DNA of 64,000 bases. Origin: Dehalococcoidales bacterium. GTDB lineage: Bacteria > Chloroflexota > Dehalococcoidia > Dehalococcoidales > UBA2162. Both the position numbers and the translations under genes were made by a program. The notes beneath the pieces are model-generated. The model searched no databases and had not been told where the DNA came from. It saw only the letters and a program-made list of their open reading frames with translations. The DNA is taken from contig JAFGCW010000036.1 of assembly GCA_016932435.1 (NCBI GenBank), forward strand, positions 1 to 64,000. The letters are read 5' to 3'. Below are positions 51,443 to 61,846 of the stretch, piece by piece (the stretch's first letter is position 1; every line of letters starts with the position of its first letter).

Positions 51443-52888
51443 TTAGTCCGCAGGTCTTCCCCACCTGCCGGGATTCAGTATATTATTCGGGTCGAGTAAA
51501 TTCTTTACATTCCTGTGAAGCTTCAGCAATTCCGGTGAAGCTTCCTGCTCAATCCTTTTTACCGCCCAGATCGGTGTCTTGTACGGTATAAAGCCCATAC
51601 TAACAACCATGTCGGTTTGTTCGTCAGCCATCGCCTTGATCCGCCTGATCGTCTCATCGTCGCCTTTATCGAAAGGACACATCCATCTGAGTCCCACGAA
51701 ATGACCTTCATACAGCACACGGGTATAGGCACTCCGGGTGATGTCATATTTATCCTGGATCAAACATCCCTTTTCGCAGGTTTCCGCCCACCTGCTGAGA
51801 GGACCGTAGCATCCGACCCAGGTCAATCCACCGCCGCCGCTCAAAACCGGAAGCGCCTGCATCGGGAATCCGGCCCTTCCGCTGGGCATAGCCGTAGGAA
51901 TGGCGATATTGATATCTTTCAGGTTTTCCGATACTATTTTCTCGATTACATGAATCCTCGCCTGGAGTTCTTCATCGGTATTTCCGGATACTTCGACCGA
52001 CACGGTCAGTTCAGGTTCACCTTCTTCCTTTTTCGGTGCCGGGTAGATATTCGCTTTCTCACCCTGCATTGCTTTCATGGACACCTTGCCAAGCGGCACC
52101 GACGTGCTGATGACATCGTCGGGTACCCGCGACCTTGCCAATGCTCGTATAAGACGATAGGCATCGTCAAAATTCATGCACTGAAAGTTAAGACTCGAAG
52201 TGAAGTCTACCTTCGGCCAGACACTTACCGCCATTTTGGTGATAATACCCGTGGTGCCCTGCCAGCCGAGGAACAGCCCTGATAGTTCCGGCATGGGCAC
52301 GATCGAATGCCATGAATCACTTACTGAGCAGGAGCCCACCCTGACAATCTCACCGGTACCGAGAACAACTTCGAGACCCTGCACCCAGTTCGAGGCAGCC
52401 CCGTACCTGAATGACAGGTTATCCAGTCCCTGGAGAAGTGAATTCGTGATGACACCCGTAGTAGGGGGCGAAAAGGCATAGGTATACATCAGGTCGGGAT
52501 GATTATCCTCAAGGTATGCCTTCATGTGACCGAAGGTAACGCCCGGCTCCACCAGGGCGTACATATCAACCTCATTAATCTCCAGGATCTTGTCCATCCG
52601 CTTGAGGTCGAGTATGATACCGCCTTCGAGGGGTATCGCTACCCCACCGACGTTACCACCGGCAACGAATGGTGTAACCGGGATCTTTTCCTCGTTCGCC
52701 AGCTTGACTACCGCCTGTACTTCTTCTACCGTTTTTGCCAGGACGATAATCTCAGGCCAGCTTGGTTCCGCCTGTGTCATATCAAAGGAATAAATATACA
52801 GGTCGGCCTTGTTGGTTGAAACATTTTCGCTGCCGACAATTTTTGACAGCTTTTCAACCACCCCGCTTCTCACCGCTTCTTCCAGCAT
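51443..52888 (-). CDS. FAD-linked oxidase (GlcD/D-lactate dehydrogenase type)
   Basis: A 481-aa PCMH-type flavoprotein: PVTPFVAGGNVGGVAIPLEGGIILDLKRMDKI binds FAD, PPTTGVITNSLLQGLDNLSFRYGAASNWVQGLEVV is the second FAD segment, and the end LLDPNNILNPGRWG is the standard family tail. It oxidises a 2-hydroxy acid such as glycolate or D-lactate, or a related substrate. GGAGGTG precedes the ATG. Operon with the CCG Fe-S subunit; LarA at 58195 could supply the matching lactate isomer. Confidence 0.88.
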   Translation of the reverse strand: MLEEAVRSGVVEKLSKIVGSENVSTNKADLYIYSFDMTQAEPSWPEIIVLAKTVEEVQAVVKLANEEKIPVTPFVAGGNVGGVAIPLEGGIILDLKRMDKILEINEVDMYALVEPGVTFGHMKAYLEDNHPDLMYTYAFSPPTTGVITNSLLQGLDNLSFRYGAASNWVQGLEVVLGTGEIVRVGSCSVSDSWHSIVPMPELSGLFLGWQGTTGIITKMAVSVWPKVDFTSSLNFQCMNFDDAYRLIRALARSRVPDDVISTSVPLGKVSMKAMQGEKANIYPAPKKEEGEPELTVSVEVSGNTDEELQARIHVIEKIVSENLKDINIAIPTAMPSGRAGFPMQALPVLSGGGGLTWVGCYGPLSRWAETCEKGCLIQDKYDITRSAYTRVLYEGHFVGLRWMCPFDKGDDETIRRIKAMADEQTDMVVSMGFIPYKTPIWAVKRIEQEASPELLKLHRNVKNLLDPNNILNPGRWGRPAD

Positions 52889-53070
52889 TTTAGCACCTCC
52901 TTTAAGTAAAAACTCAGCTTGAATTACGCAACCATTGCTAAATATACACCTTTCAGAAAAAAAAGAAAAGGATATTCACAATACACAGCCGGGGTATGGT
53001 AAATACATATTATAGCAAGGAAATCACTACGAAACTAAGAAGATAATCGGGGGGGTATTCTGATGTTACT

Positions 53071-53748
53071 TTAAGAAACAAAAGTACCGTCGCTGATTTC
53101 CTTGATTTCATCAGCAATCTCAGCCATCACCACGTCATGGGTAGCAACGACAATGCCGACATTTTCCTGTGAAGATATCTCTTTCAGCAATGCATATATA
53201 GCCTGTCCGGTAGCGAGGTCCAGTTCTCCGGTTGGTTCATCAGCCAGGATTAACGACGGCTCATGTACCAGGGCACGCGCTATCGCCAGTCGCTGCAACT
53301 CACCACCGGAAAGCTCATAAGGTCGATGGCGAGCTCGCGCGCTCAGACCAACCTGATCGATACATAACTCGGTACGCCGATGTCTTTCATCCCTGTCCCA
53401 CTTTGCTATTCTCAGCGGTAATTCTACGTTCTCAAAGGCAGACAACAGGGGCAATAGTCCGAAAGACTGGAATACAAACCCAATACGATGACGACGCAGC
53501 TCCGTCAACTCCCACTCTGCAAGTTTAGAAAGGTCCTGGCCTTCGAAATGTACCGTACCCGAGGTAGGCGTATCCAGTCCGGCAAGGAGGTTTAGAAGCG
53601 TGGTTTTCCCCGAACCTGAACGCCCGGTGATAGCCAGGAGTTTTCCGGAAACAATTTCAATGTTAACACCATGAACGGCATGTACTTCCTCGGAACCGAT
53701 TAGGAATGTCCGCGCCAGGTTTGTAGCAGTAACCAGTGTTGTACTCAT
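53071..53748 (-). CDS. ABC transporter ATPase (MacB/LolD type)
   Basis: A 225-aa ATPase with Walker [12 protein letters not shown], signature [15 protein letters not shown], Walker [13 protein letters not shown] and H-loop [11 protein letters not shown]. The gene overlaps the upstream ATPase by 4 bp (ATGA). It pairs with the FtsX-like permease at 54666 and a second ATPase; two ATPase genes for one large permease suggests a heterodimer. Confidence 0.9.
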   Translation of the reverse strand: MSTTLVTATNLARTFLIGSEEVHAVHGVNIEIVSGKLLAITGRSGSGKTTLLNLLAGLDTPTSGTVHFEGQDLSKLAEWELTELRRHRIGFVFQSFGLLPLLSAFENVELPLRIAKWDRDERHRRTELCIDQVGLSARARHRPYELSGGELQRLAIARALVHEPSLILADEPTGELDLATGQAIYALLKEISSQENVGIVVATHDVVMAEIADEIKEISDGTFVS

Positions 53749-54656
53749 TCCTTTTTCTCCCTGTTATTGCCCCGCTCCGGCCAGACCGTGATATGATCCT
53801 CTTCCATGAGAACTCTTACACGCCCTTTCAAGCCTAATTTATCAACATATTCACGTGGAAGTTGTAGTCGACCTACTCCGTCCAGAACGATGAATTCTTC
53901 ATAACTCACTACCTGTTCAGCCTGCTCTTCACCGCGTTTCGTACCGCGAACCGATTCGAGGCTTGTTCTGCCGTCGCGGATCGTTACCACTCTATCGACT
54001 TTCCCTGTAATCGAGTTGTCATGGGTGACGATGATAATAGTAACGCCATACGCTTCATTAAGTGCATGGAATATATCCAGAATATTTGATGCCGAATGGC
54101 TGTCCAGTTCACCGGTCGGCTCATCTGCAAGGAGTAAGGGTGGATCGTGCGCCAGAGCGACCGCAATCGCGACACGCTGCTGTTCACCTCCGGAAAGTCT
54201 CTCCGGTCGATGGTTCATCCGGGAAGAGAGACCTACTGCTTCCAGCATCTCAGCGGCCTTCTGTTTCCGTTTACTGGGTGACCATCCGAGTAATGTCAAC
54301 GGCAATTCCACATTCTGAAAAGCAGTGAGGTAAGGAATCAGGTTTCTTCCTGTCTGCTGCCAGACAAAACCGACATCCTTCCTGCGGTATTTACCCAGTT
54401 CACGAGCCGAGATATTTACAAGGTCCCTGTCACCTACCTGCACCTTGCCGGCAGTGGGAGTATCGAGTCCACCAAGGATATTAAGAAGGGTCGTTTTCCC
54501 GCTACCACTGGCTCCGACAATAGCCATAAGTTCTTTTTCCCTGACAAGAAGATCGAGTCCCCTCAACGCAACCACTTCAAGATCGGCTATCTTGTAAATC
54601 TTGAAAACGTCTTCACAGGTAATATAGTAACCATTACTCGATTGTTTATCAGCCAT
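53745..54656 (-). CDS. ABC transporter ATPase fused to an AbrB-like domain
   Basis: The 303-aa protein has a standard MacB-type ATPase (Walker [12 protein letters not shown], signature [15 protein letters not shown], Walker [13 protein letters not shown]) in residues 1-230. The extra C-terminus, [35 protein letters not shown], matches the swapped-hairpin SpoVT-AbrB/MazE fold ([15 protein letters not shown] resembles GRITLPKEIREKLGI). Such a domain could give dimerisation or DNA binding. Overlaps the next gene by 4 bp and follows the permease by 9 bp. Confidence 0.85.
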   Translation of the reverse strand: MADKQSSNGYYITCEDVFKIYKIADLEVVALRGLDLLVREKELMAIVGASGSGKTTLLNILGGLDTPTAGKVQVGDRDLVNISARELGKYRRKDVGFVWQQTGRNLIPYLTAFQNVELPLTLLGWSPSKRKQKAAEMLEAVGLSSRMNHRPERLSGGEQQRVAIAVALAHDPPLLLADEPTGELDSHSASNILDIFHALNEAYGVTIIIVTHDNSITGKVDRVVTIRDGRTSLESVRGTKRGEEQAEQVVSYEEFIVLDGVGRLQLPREYVDKLGLKGRVRVLMEEDHITVWPERGNNREKKE

Positions 54657-54665
54657 TTTTCAACC

Positions 54666-57600
54666 CTATAGATCTCCCATTCTTAACGTCTTGTGGATAG
54701 CTACCCGGGAGAAGAACACAATAACAAGTGATATTGTTATTATAAACGCCACGGCAAGCAACGCATAGGCCATACCGATCGTCCCCCAGTTAACGGTAAG
54801 AATAAACGGCGGAAGTACCCGTACTCCCTGTTCGGTCAACTGTAAGAAAGGCATCATTATATAACTCAGTCTTTCACCGATTATCGTACCGAGTCCCATA
54901 CCCACGATAATAATAAACAACTGTTCAAAGCAGACCAGCCCGATTATCTGGCGTAATGAGAATCCCAGCGTTCTGAGTATAGCAAAATCAAGCTGCCTTT
55001 GCTGTGCGGACAGATAAGAATAGACAATGAAACCGAGACTGCTGACAAGTATCACTCCAAGGAAAGCTATCGTCAGCATACCACCCCAGCCTGCACCTGC
55101 CAGCGGGTCGGTCTGTAATTTTTCCAGCATGGTATCCCTGTAATAGAACTCTCTTGCTCCCAGTTGTCCGCCTTCCACCTCACTCACGGCTGCCGCTCTT
55201 TTTTCAGCGTCCTCAGACAAAGTCAGCCATACCTCGTTGGGATAGACGGTTGAACTTAGCTGCCGGTTTCTCACGTTCAGCAACCGGTCGAGATTTACGA
55301 GTATGAATCCCTGGTCTCCGGGATCCAGGCTTGGGTAATACTCTATCGTATCCACTACCGTGATATATAAAAACTGCCCTGGCAATCTGGCTTGAATAAA
55401 TGAATTTTCCTGTACACGGGCATTTTCGATGAAGGTACTACTGGCTACCGCCGTAAGAGGTCTGTCATCCAGGTTAGCATAAAGAGCTCTCCTGCTGCTT
55501 CCCCTTGCATTCCAGCCGAATCTGCCGGAAGACTCTCCGTTATAGACCTGCATTTTATCTATTCTGAATGTTCCGGTAGCAGACTGTCCGCCGGATAAAG
55601 ACCCGGACATGTCGTCAGGTGAAACCATCCATTCGCTTACTTCCTCGAAATCTTCTATGATTTCCGGTTCAGAGGAATAAGGGCCCGTAACCTGGAGGTC
55701 ATCAAAGTACAAGGCCTGCAGGCCACCGCCCCAACCCCCACCGCCTTCAGTCCTTATATAGATACAGGATAATGACACCGGTGAAGGCAGTAATTCGCTT
55801 GATGAAAAAAGCGTCAATCCGCTCTCCATGTATTGCCAGCTTCCCGGCTCAGGCATACCGAGCGATATATCCATATACCGCCCTTTTCCGTCTTTTACCC
55901 TGGCATATATTTCAACAGGAAGGTTATCTTCTTCGGAAAAGAACCATCCGCCGATAGTCTCGCTGCCATCAGGGATTGGAATTCCTTCATCAACAGGTTT
56001 ATCCTCCTCCAGGATATCCATTATTTCATCAAGAGTGATATCAGCGAAGTCTTCACGGAACCAGGGAATATCTCTCATCTGGGTTGGATCTACCGCAAGC
56101 ATGGTAAACTCAGTCTCGGTGAACATCGTACCGACTCTGCCTTCATTCCTGTATACCACACCCATGTTTTCAACGCCCTCAACGGACAAATACTTTTCTT
56201 CTAGGGTAGCTTTGGAAGAATGGCGGTTATTCAGATCCGTAAGTCGCACATCGCCACCCGCGGTATACATCGTACGTTCAACATAACTCCTGTCAAGTGT
56301 TCCCAGGAAGGTTGCAGAGAACATTCCGACGCTCGCTGCCATAACCAGGAGTAGAATAAGCCTGCTGTAGTGAACAGGGTTCCGCGCCATATACCACAAG
56401 CCCAGGACAAACGGGGCATTACCTATATATTTACTAAGCCTGGTAGCCAGCTTAATCAAAAGTGGGAATATACGAAGGAACACAATAGCAACGGCAACAA
56501 GCATCAGCATAGGAGTTATCAATAGAAGCGGGTCCATCCCCAGCCCGCCGAAAACGTCCATTGTTACAAGAGAGCCGCGTGAGTGAAGTTCCCAGTAAAG
56601 CACCCCGCCAAGTATCAACAAGACGATATCCAGGTAATAACGCTGCCAGAATGGTTTAGAAGGTGGACGGGCTGCCGCCTGTCTCTGGTGAACGACGCCA
56701 CGACGGGCTGCTTGAATAGCCGGTACCAGCAGGGCTAGCAGACAGAGTACCGCTGCCGTAATAGCGAGTACCAGTACCGAGTTCGAATATCTTATTGGCA
56801 AAAGGCCTCCGCCGGTGAGTGAAAGGAATGAGCCAGTCCTCCCCAGGAGACTGAACGTAAAAGCACCAAGGAAAGGCCCTATGGCAGCTCCGACGGCACT
56901 GATAACCAGTCCTTCCATGAAATAAATGCCGATAACATGCCAGGTTCCGGCACCCCTGCTTCTGAACAGCGCTATCTCCCCTTGCTGCCTGTCTATAAGC
57001 ATGTTGGACACCGTGATCAGGTAGTAGAGAATGATCGCCGCGATTTGGAACACTATCAGGAAAAGAGGGATCTGGGTAAACATCAGTTTACCCTGGTACT
57101 CAATGATGATACTGTCCAGGATAGTAAATAATCCCGACCTTGGCAGGTTGGTCAGTAATTGTTTTTCCATCCGGCGAATGGCATTTTTAATTGTGTCAGC
57201 GTTGGTCGAGTTGATTTTTTCAGTATCTACGAAATATAACCAGTTAAAGGTAGCTCTTCCATCCTTAAAAAGGTACGGATATACATTGAACAGGGTTTCC
57301 TGAGGAATAAATATCGGCGCTATTGGAGGTTCTTCTGATCCTTGTGGTACCGTAAAAATATCTGTATTAAGAAACCACAATTCATCGTTGGGATCTTTCG
57401 GGTCGATAATAGCAACAAGCTCGATTAATACCTGGTTCTTGTTATCGCCGTAACCACCCTCGAATATCAGGTAATCACCTACTCCCACCTGGAATTTCTC
57501 CGCCGTTTCACTGCCTATCATACCTTCGATTGAGAAATCCGGATCTTCAAGCTGCTCCTCGGTCAGACCTGCCGGGGCTGCTTCATAATAACGCCCTTCG

Positions 57601-58028
57601 ACGATATCTATATGGTCTTCCAGATTAGAAAATATCTGGAAATGACCTTTCGGCTGGTATTGTCCTTCCGGCGTGGGTCGGTCGGTATAATAGGCATAGA
57701 AAGTCTGGGACTTTACCCAGATTTCCTGCTGGCGGATAACCGTTCGGATATTCTTCGATACCTGTTGTTCGACAAGCGCTGTCGCTTCGTTATATTCTTC
57801 CAGATTAACGTAATAATTCGGAGCATACACCTGAAGGTCTATCAGTTCAATTACTCTGTTTTCGAGGGTATGCTTGAGACCGAGATCATTAATCGCGTTC
57901 GAATACAGCGGTGCGCTCGAAAGAAGAGCGACCGCCACAATTACGCCAACCAGCACCGTGGAAAGCAGGCGCCAGTTAGCCAGGCTTCTTTTTATGACAA
58001 TCTGCCATGCAGAGAGCAGAAGGGACAT
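54666..58028 (-). CDS. Large FtsX/MacB-type ABC permease
   Basis: The 1120-aa permease starts with an N-terminal transmembrane segment (residues 20-42), a large extracytoplasmic domain, a first FtsX core (about 330-450, with EIALFRSRGAG), further membrane helices, a second long extracytoplasmic domain (about 580-980) and a C-terminal FtsX core (LDFAILRTLGFSLRQIIG). The duplicated layout is that of long MacB/LolC-E-like lipoprotein or peptide exporters. The reading frame is unbroken. First gene of a three-gene operon with the two ATPases. No strong ribosome site at the ATG. Confidence 0.88.
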   Translation of the reverse strand: MSLLLSAWQIVIKRSLANWRLLSTVLVGVIVAVALLSSAPLYSNAINDLGLKHTLENRVIELIDLQVYAPNYYVNLEEYNEATALVEQQVSKNIRTVIRQQEIWVKSQTFYAYYTDRPTPEGQYQPKGHFQIFSNLEDHIDIVEGRYYEAAPAGLTEEQLEDPDFSIEGMIGSETAEKFQVGVGDYLIFEGGYGDNKNQVLIELVAIIDPKDPNDELWFLNTDIFTVPQGSEEPPIAPIFIPQETLFNVYPYLFKDGRATFNWLYFVDTEKINSTNADTIKNAIRRMEKQLLTNLPRSGLFTILDSIIIEYQGKLMFTQIPLFLIVFQIAAIILYYLITVSNMLIDRQQGEIALFRSRGAGTWHVIGIYFMEGLVISAVGAAIGPFLGAFTFSLLGRTGSFLSLTGGGLLPIRYSNSVLVLAITAAVLCLLALLVPAIQAARRGVVHQRQAAARPPSKPFWQRYYLDIVLLILGGVLYWELHSRGSLVTMDVFGGLGMDPLLLITPMLMLVAVAIVFLRIFPLLIKLATRLSKYIGNAPFVLGLWYMARNPVHYSRLILLLVMAASVGMFSATFLGTLDRSYVERTMYTAGGDVRLTDLNNRHSSKATLEEKYLSVEGVENMGVVYRNEGRVGTMFTETEFTMLAVDPTQMRDIPWFREDFADITLDEIMDILEEDKPVDEGIPIPDGSETIGGWFFSEEDNLPVEIYARVKDGKGRYMDISLGMPEPGSWQYMESGLTLFSSSELLPSPVSLSCIYIRTEGGGGWGGGLQALYFDDLQVTGPYSSEPEIIEDFEEVSEWMVSPDDMSGSLSGGQSATGTFRIDKMQVYNGESSGRFGWNARGSSRRALYANLDDRPLTAVASSTFIENARVQENSFIQARLPGQFLYITVVDTIEYYPSLDPGDQGFILVNLDRLLNVRNRQLSSTVYPNEVWLTLSEDAEKRAAAVSEVEGGQLGAREFYYRDTMLEKLQTDPLAGAGWGGMLTIAFLGVILVSSLGFIVYSYLSAQQRQLDFAILRTLGFSLRQIIGLVCFEQLFIIIVGMGLGTIIGERLSYIMMPFLQLTEQGVRVLPPFILTVNWGTIGMAYALLAVAFIITISLVIVFFSRVAIHKTLRMGDL

Positions 58029-58194
58029 TTCACGGCAACTATAGCAGATAAAATTAGAAAATACAACACTTTTTATAAAATTATACTAATAAACTATTCA
58101 TTATATTAATTAAATATGAAGATCTATTGAAAAACACTGATGTATTGCCGATTTTTGAATGACTTCTTCGCCATGATAGAATGAAGGTGAAGCA

Positions 58195-59460
58195 ATGACC
58201 GAGAAGACAATTGAAATCAGACTCCCTTACGGCGAATTATTCAAGACTATCCATATTCCCAAAAAAAACCAGGCTGGCATCCTTGAAACACGGCAGCATC
58301 CCGGCCTGGAGAACGAACGGGAATCCATCCTGGACAGTCTCCGCAAACCGACAGGCAGCGTTTCGCTGATCGATCGTATCAATGAGAATGACCGGGTAGT
58401 AATTATCGTCACCGATAATACCCGTGCCTGCCCCGAGGACAGGATACTGCCACCTCTACTCGAAGAACTGGAAAACAAAATATCGTCCGATAATATCACC
58501 ATAATCTTCGCTCTCGGCCTTCATCCACCGCTGAACAGGGCACAGATGGAGAAAAAACTCGGAAAAGACATAATCGATAAGTACTATGTTCTCAATCACG
58601 ACGTTAATGACTGTATAAATATCGGTACCACGTCGCATGGCACTCCCATAGACATCAACCGAAGAGTAGTCGAAGCCGATTTCCGTATAAGCACCGGATT
58701 TATCGAACCGCATTTCTTTGCCGGATTTTCCGGCGGAAGGAAGAGTATCGCCCCCGGAGTATTTTCCGTCCGGTCGGCATATATAAACCACAGCCGCAGC
58801 ATGCTGGAGCACCCCCTGGCAAAGACAGGTGTTCTTAAAGGTAACCCCGTCCACGAAGATATGATAGAGATAGCGCATGCTGCAAAACTCAACTTTATAA
58901 TCAATGTCCTGCTGAATAAGAAGGGAGAGATAACCCACGTTGTTGCAGGAGACATGGTAAAGGCTCATGAAAAGGGATGCGAGACAGCGAAGGAGATTTC
59001 AGGAGCGAGGTTAGACAGGAAGGTTGATATCACCATCACCACCAACAGCGGCGCTCCGCTGGATCTCGATCTCTATCAGTCGGTCAAGGGCATGGAGACC
59101 GCTTCTCACTTCACGCGTAACGGCGGGATCATTATCATCTGCTCAGCCTGTTATGACGGCGCCGGACCGGAAGAATTCATCGATATGCACCGAACAGCAC
59201 ATTCTCCTCAGGAAGTACTCGACAGCATCAGCGATGAACACCCCACCGGCGTACAGTGGCAGAACCAGATACTGGCGAATATCCAGTGTAAAAACGACAT
59301 CTACGTGGTATCCGACATGGATGAAGCAATCATCCGGGATATGATGATGACTCCATTCTCGACCTTTGAAGAAGCACTCGAAGATGCCTTCCACAGACTT
59401 GGCAAAGATGCTTCAATAGCTGTCATTCCGGAGGGCCCGATGGTTATACCTTTGCCTTAA
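58195..59460 (+). CDS. larA: LarA-type lactate racemase family protein
   Basis: The 421-aa protein matches LarA (DUF2088), which uses a nickel-pincer nucleotide to racemise 2-hydroxy acids. Family segments are DRVVIIVTDNTRACP, ALGLHPPLNR with a catalytic His, GFIEPHFFAGFSGGRKSIAPG (His and the cofactor-binding Lys), YINHSRSM and VQWQNQI. AGGTGA precedes the ATG. No larB/larC/larE cofactor genes are in this window. Substrate may be other than lactate; the family is broad. Confidence 0.85.
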   Translation: MTEKTIEIRLPYGELFKTIHIPKKNQAGILETRQHPGLENERESILDSLRKPTGSVSLIDRINENDRVVIIVTDNTRACPEDRILPPLLEELENKISSDNITIIFALGLHPPLNRAQMEKKLGKDIIDKYYVLNHDVNDCINIGTTSHGTPIDINRRVVEADFRISTGFIEPHFFAGFSGGRKSIAPGVFSVRSAYINHSRSMLEHPLAKTGVLKGNPVHEDMIEIAHAAKLNFIINVLLNKKGEITHVVAGDMVKAHEKGCETAKEISGARLDRKVDITITTNSGAPLDLDLYQSVKGMETASHFTRNGGIIIICSACYDGAGPEEFIDMHRTAHSPQEVLDSISDEHPTGVQWQNQILANIQCKNDIYVVSDMDEAIIRDMMMTPFSTFEEALEDAFHRLGKDASIAVIPEGPMVIPLP

Positions 59461-59652
59461 ATACTAAATCCTGATTTCTAAGCTCTAAACAATATCGAAT
59501 TCAAAATCCCAAATTTTAAAACATTTGAATTTTGGTATTTATCTAGAATTTCGTGCTTAGATATTAGAACTTCAAGGTTTGTTTGTATCTTTCCACTTAT
59601 CAGTATAATATATACCCGTCGAAATAAAGCTGCTTGATATAAGGAGGAAAAA

Positions 59653-60627
59653 ATGAACGTAATGGTAATCGGAGGAAGCGGACTCTTCGGACGCAAGACC
59701 ATCGCCCACCTTCTCGAAGATCCGGAGGTCACGGGAGTCACATCGGTCGACCTGGCACCACCGACGGAATGGTTTATGAAAACCATTGAGAAATATAAGG
59801 ATAAATTCAACTATGTTCGTGGAAATGTTTCAGAACTCGAGGATATCCTGAACGCGCTGGCGCTTCATCCCGCCGACGGCCTGGTAAACTGGGCATTCGT
59901 CATGGGGATGGAGGTGAACACCGATCCACGTCTCAGTACAAAGGTAAACGCTCTGGGGATGTGCAACGCCTTCGAAGCCGCCCGACTGATGGGAGTAAAA
60001 CGGGTCGTCTACGCCAGTTCCGAGACCGTATACGGTCCGCAGGATTTCTACGGCGATAGAGATGTAGTTGAAGATGACATCCTGGTACCCAGCCATTCGT
60101 ACGCTGTTTGTAAGAGGTTTGCTGAAATACTGGCAGACCAGTACGGCCAGCAGTACGGAATGAACTTTACCGGCGTCCGCCCGACCATCGGCTACGGTCA
60201 CGGCGGAAGATCACCGGCGCAGTACTGGTCGGATATGCCCTCAGCTGCTGCGGTTGGCAAGCCCTATAAGTTCGAGTACAAGATGGCTGGTCTTACCTCA
60301 CTGGTGGCAGCCGATGATCTCGGTGAGCTTACCAAGATACTTATCAAAGCGCCTTCATCGCCACACCCGGTCTATAACGTCGGCGGACCGCCTACCAGCG
60401 TCCAGGACGCAGTCGATATGGTCAAGAAATATATCCCTGACGCACAAATAGAAATGGGCACAGCCGAACCGCCGATGATGGGTAGAGGTGGCGGCGGACT
60501 GCCATGGAAAGTCAGCATGGCACGGGCTATCGAAGACTTCGGCTTCTCCTGCATACCGCTCGAAGATGCCATTAAGATACACATTAACGATGCCCGGCTT
60601 GAAGCGGGAATGGATCCGTTAAAGTAA
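59653..60627 (+). CDS. NAD-dependent epimerase/dehydratase
   Basis: A 324-aa extended SDR: MVIGGSGLFGRKTIAHLL (NAD loop), VVYASSETVYGPQDF (Ser), HSYAVCKRFAEILADQY (YxxxK) and VRPTIGYGHGGRSPAQYW. AGGAGG is spaced well before the ATG. The active site is complete. It differs in sequence from the epimerase at 37940. Substrate is probably a nucleotide-sugar or free sugar derivative; it is convergent with the transketolase operon. Confidence 0.82.
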   Translation: MNVMVIGGSGLFGRKTIAHLLEDPEVTGVTSVDLAPPTEWFMKTIEKYKDKFNYVRGNVSELEDILNALALHPADGLVNWAFVMGMEVNTDPRLSTKVNALGMCNAFEAARLMGVKRVVYASSETVYGPQDFYGDRDVVEDDILVPSHSYAVCKRFAEILADQYGQQYGMNFTGVRPTIGYGHGGRSPAQYWSDMPSAAAVGKPYKFEYKMAGLTSLVAADDLGELTKILIKAPSSPHPVYNVGGPPTSVQDAVDMVKKYIPDAQIEMGTAEPPMMGRGGGGLPWKVSMARAIEDFGFSCIPLEDAIKIHINDARLEAGMDPLK

Positions 60628-60653
60628 CAGGTTGTATTAACTAATACCAAATT

Positions 60654-60687
60654 AAAAACCAAGCGTGAAGATTCACGCTTGGTTTTT
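60654..60687. terminator. Terminator after the epimerase gene
   Basis: A 16-bp stem, AAAAACCAAGCGTGAA (60654-60669) with 60672-60687, ends in six T (60683-60688). Strong intrinsic terminator, likely active in both directions. Confidence 0.85.
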
Positions 60688-60774
60688 TCGTCAGACTATC
60701 ATTAGTGGTAACTCCCCTAGATTCCCGCCTCCGCGGGAATGAAGAGAGGGTATTTGGTACGACACAAAATGAAT

Positions 60775-60862
60775 GTCATTACGAGTTTCGCCGTCAACAG
60801 GCGAACCGTGGTAATCTCTATAAATTTATATAGATTGCGACGGGCTTCGCCCTCGCAATGAC
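60775..60862. repeat. GTCATTACGAG-type palindromic repeat
   Basis: GTCATTACGAG at the left and CTCGCAATGAC at the right are inverted ends, with inner TCGCCGTC/GACGGGC-like arms and a TAATCTCTATAAATTTATATAGATTG core. Same family as 49900-49998. A smaller hairpin (TTCCCGCCTCCGCGGGAA, 60722-60739) lies just upstream. Confidence 0.65.
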
Positions 60863-60871
60863 GCTTTTATT

Positions 60872-61846
60872 CTACTTCTTCTTAGCTATTGCTTCCCGGA
60901 CCGAAACAGCCAGGTCTTCGGGAGTAAGAGCGAAGTGAACAGCCAGTTTTCCCCGGTCATCGGAATCCTTGCCCGACTGGCTGAATTCATCCTGGACACC
61001 GAACTGTACCATCGGACAGGGAGCATTCTCACAGAGTACCGCCGCCACGCCTTCGCCAAGTCCGCCTATAGTGATGCCGTTTTCGGCGGTGACAATAGCG
61101 CCGGTCTCGACCGAAGCCTTGATAATCGCTTCTTCATCCAGTGGTTTCAGGGTCGATATGTCGAGGATGCCGACATTCAGTCCTTCCTTCTCCAGAATTT
61201 CTTCGGCCTTGATCGCCGTACCGACCATCAGGCCTGTTGCTATGATGGTCGCGTCCTTTCCGTCCTTGATTGAGTAGGCTTTACCCAGCTGGAATGGATA
61301 GTCTTCGGTATATATCCTGGGAGGAACCGGACCGGCTTCCTGTCGTATTAGAACAGGACCTATATACTGCATCATTGCGATGAATGCTTTCTTCGCTTCG
61401 ACCGCATCAGCCACCGAAAGGATTATCAGATTCGGCAGGCAACGCATAAAACCTAAGGTCTCCACGTAATTATGAGAGATACCCGTATCACCCCAGGCTC
61501 CGCCGCGTCCGACCAGCTTCACGTTGAAGCGATCGACCAGTATACTCTGCCGTATCTGGTTGTAGGCACGGGCCAGAAGAGCGAAATCAAAACTATGGAC
61601 GACCGGAACAAAACCTTCGGACGCCAGGGCGCCGCATATCACTGCCGCGTTTGCTTCGGCAACACCGCATTCGATTATCCTGTTCGGTGCGTTCTCGGTA
61701 AACCATTTCAGGCCCGGACCGCCCATGTCTTCCAGCACAAGAAGGACTTTTTCATTTTTCTCGGCCATCTCTATCATTGCAGGATCGAAACCCGCGTTGG
61801 GCGCTTCCGGTTCGCCTATCTGAACGTACTGATTGTATTTACCCAT
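60872..61846 (-). CDS. Transketolase, C-terminal (pyrimidine-binding) subunit
   Basis: The 324-aa protein has the Pyr domain and C-terminal domain of transketolase: RIIECGVAEANAAVICGALASEGFVPVVHSF (the catalytic Glu region), RGGAWGDTGISHNYVETLGFMRCLPNL and DGKDATIIATGLMVGTAIKAEEIL. It pairs with the N-terminal subunit encoded upstream, overlapping by 8 bp; together they transfer two-carbon units between sugar phosphates. GGAGAATG precedes the ATG. Confidence 0.9.
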   Translation of the reverse strand: MGKYNQYVQIGEPEAPNAGFDPAMIEMAEKNEKVLLVLEDMGGPGLKWFTENAPNRIIECGVAEANAAVICGALASEGFVPVVHSFDFALLARAYNQIRQSILVDRFNVKLVGRGGAWGDTGISHNYVETLGFMRCLPNLIILSVADAVEAKKAFIAMMQYIGPVLIRQEAGPVPPRIYTEDYPFQLGKAYSIKDGKDATIIATGLMVGTAIKAEEILEKEGLNVGILDISTLKPLDEEAIIKASVETGAIVTAENGITIGGLGEGVAAVLCENAPCPMVQFGVQDEFSQSGKDSDDRGKLAVHFALTPEDLAVSVREAIAKKK

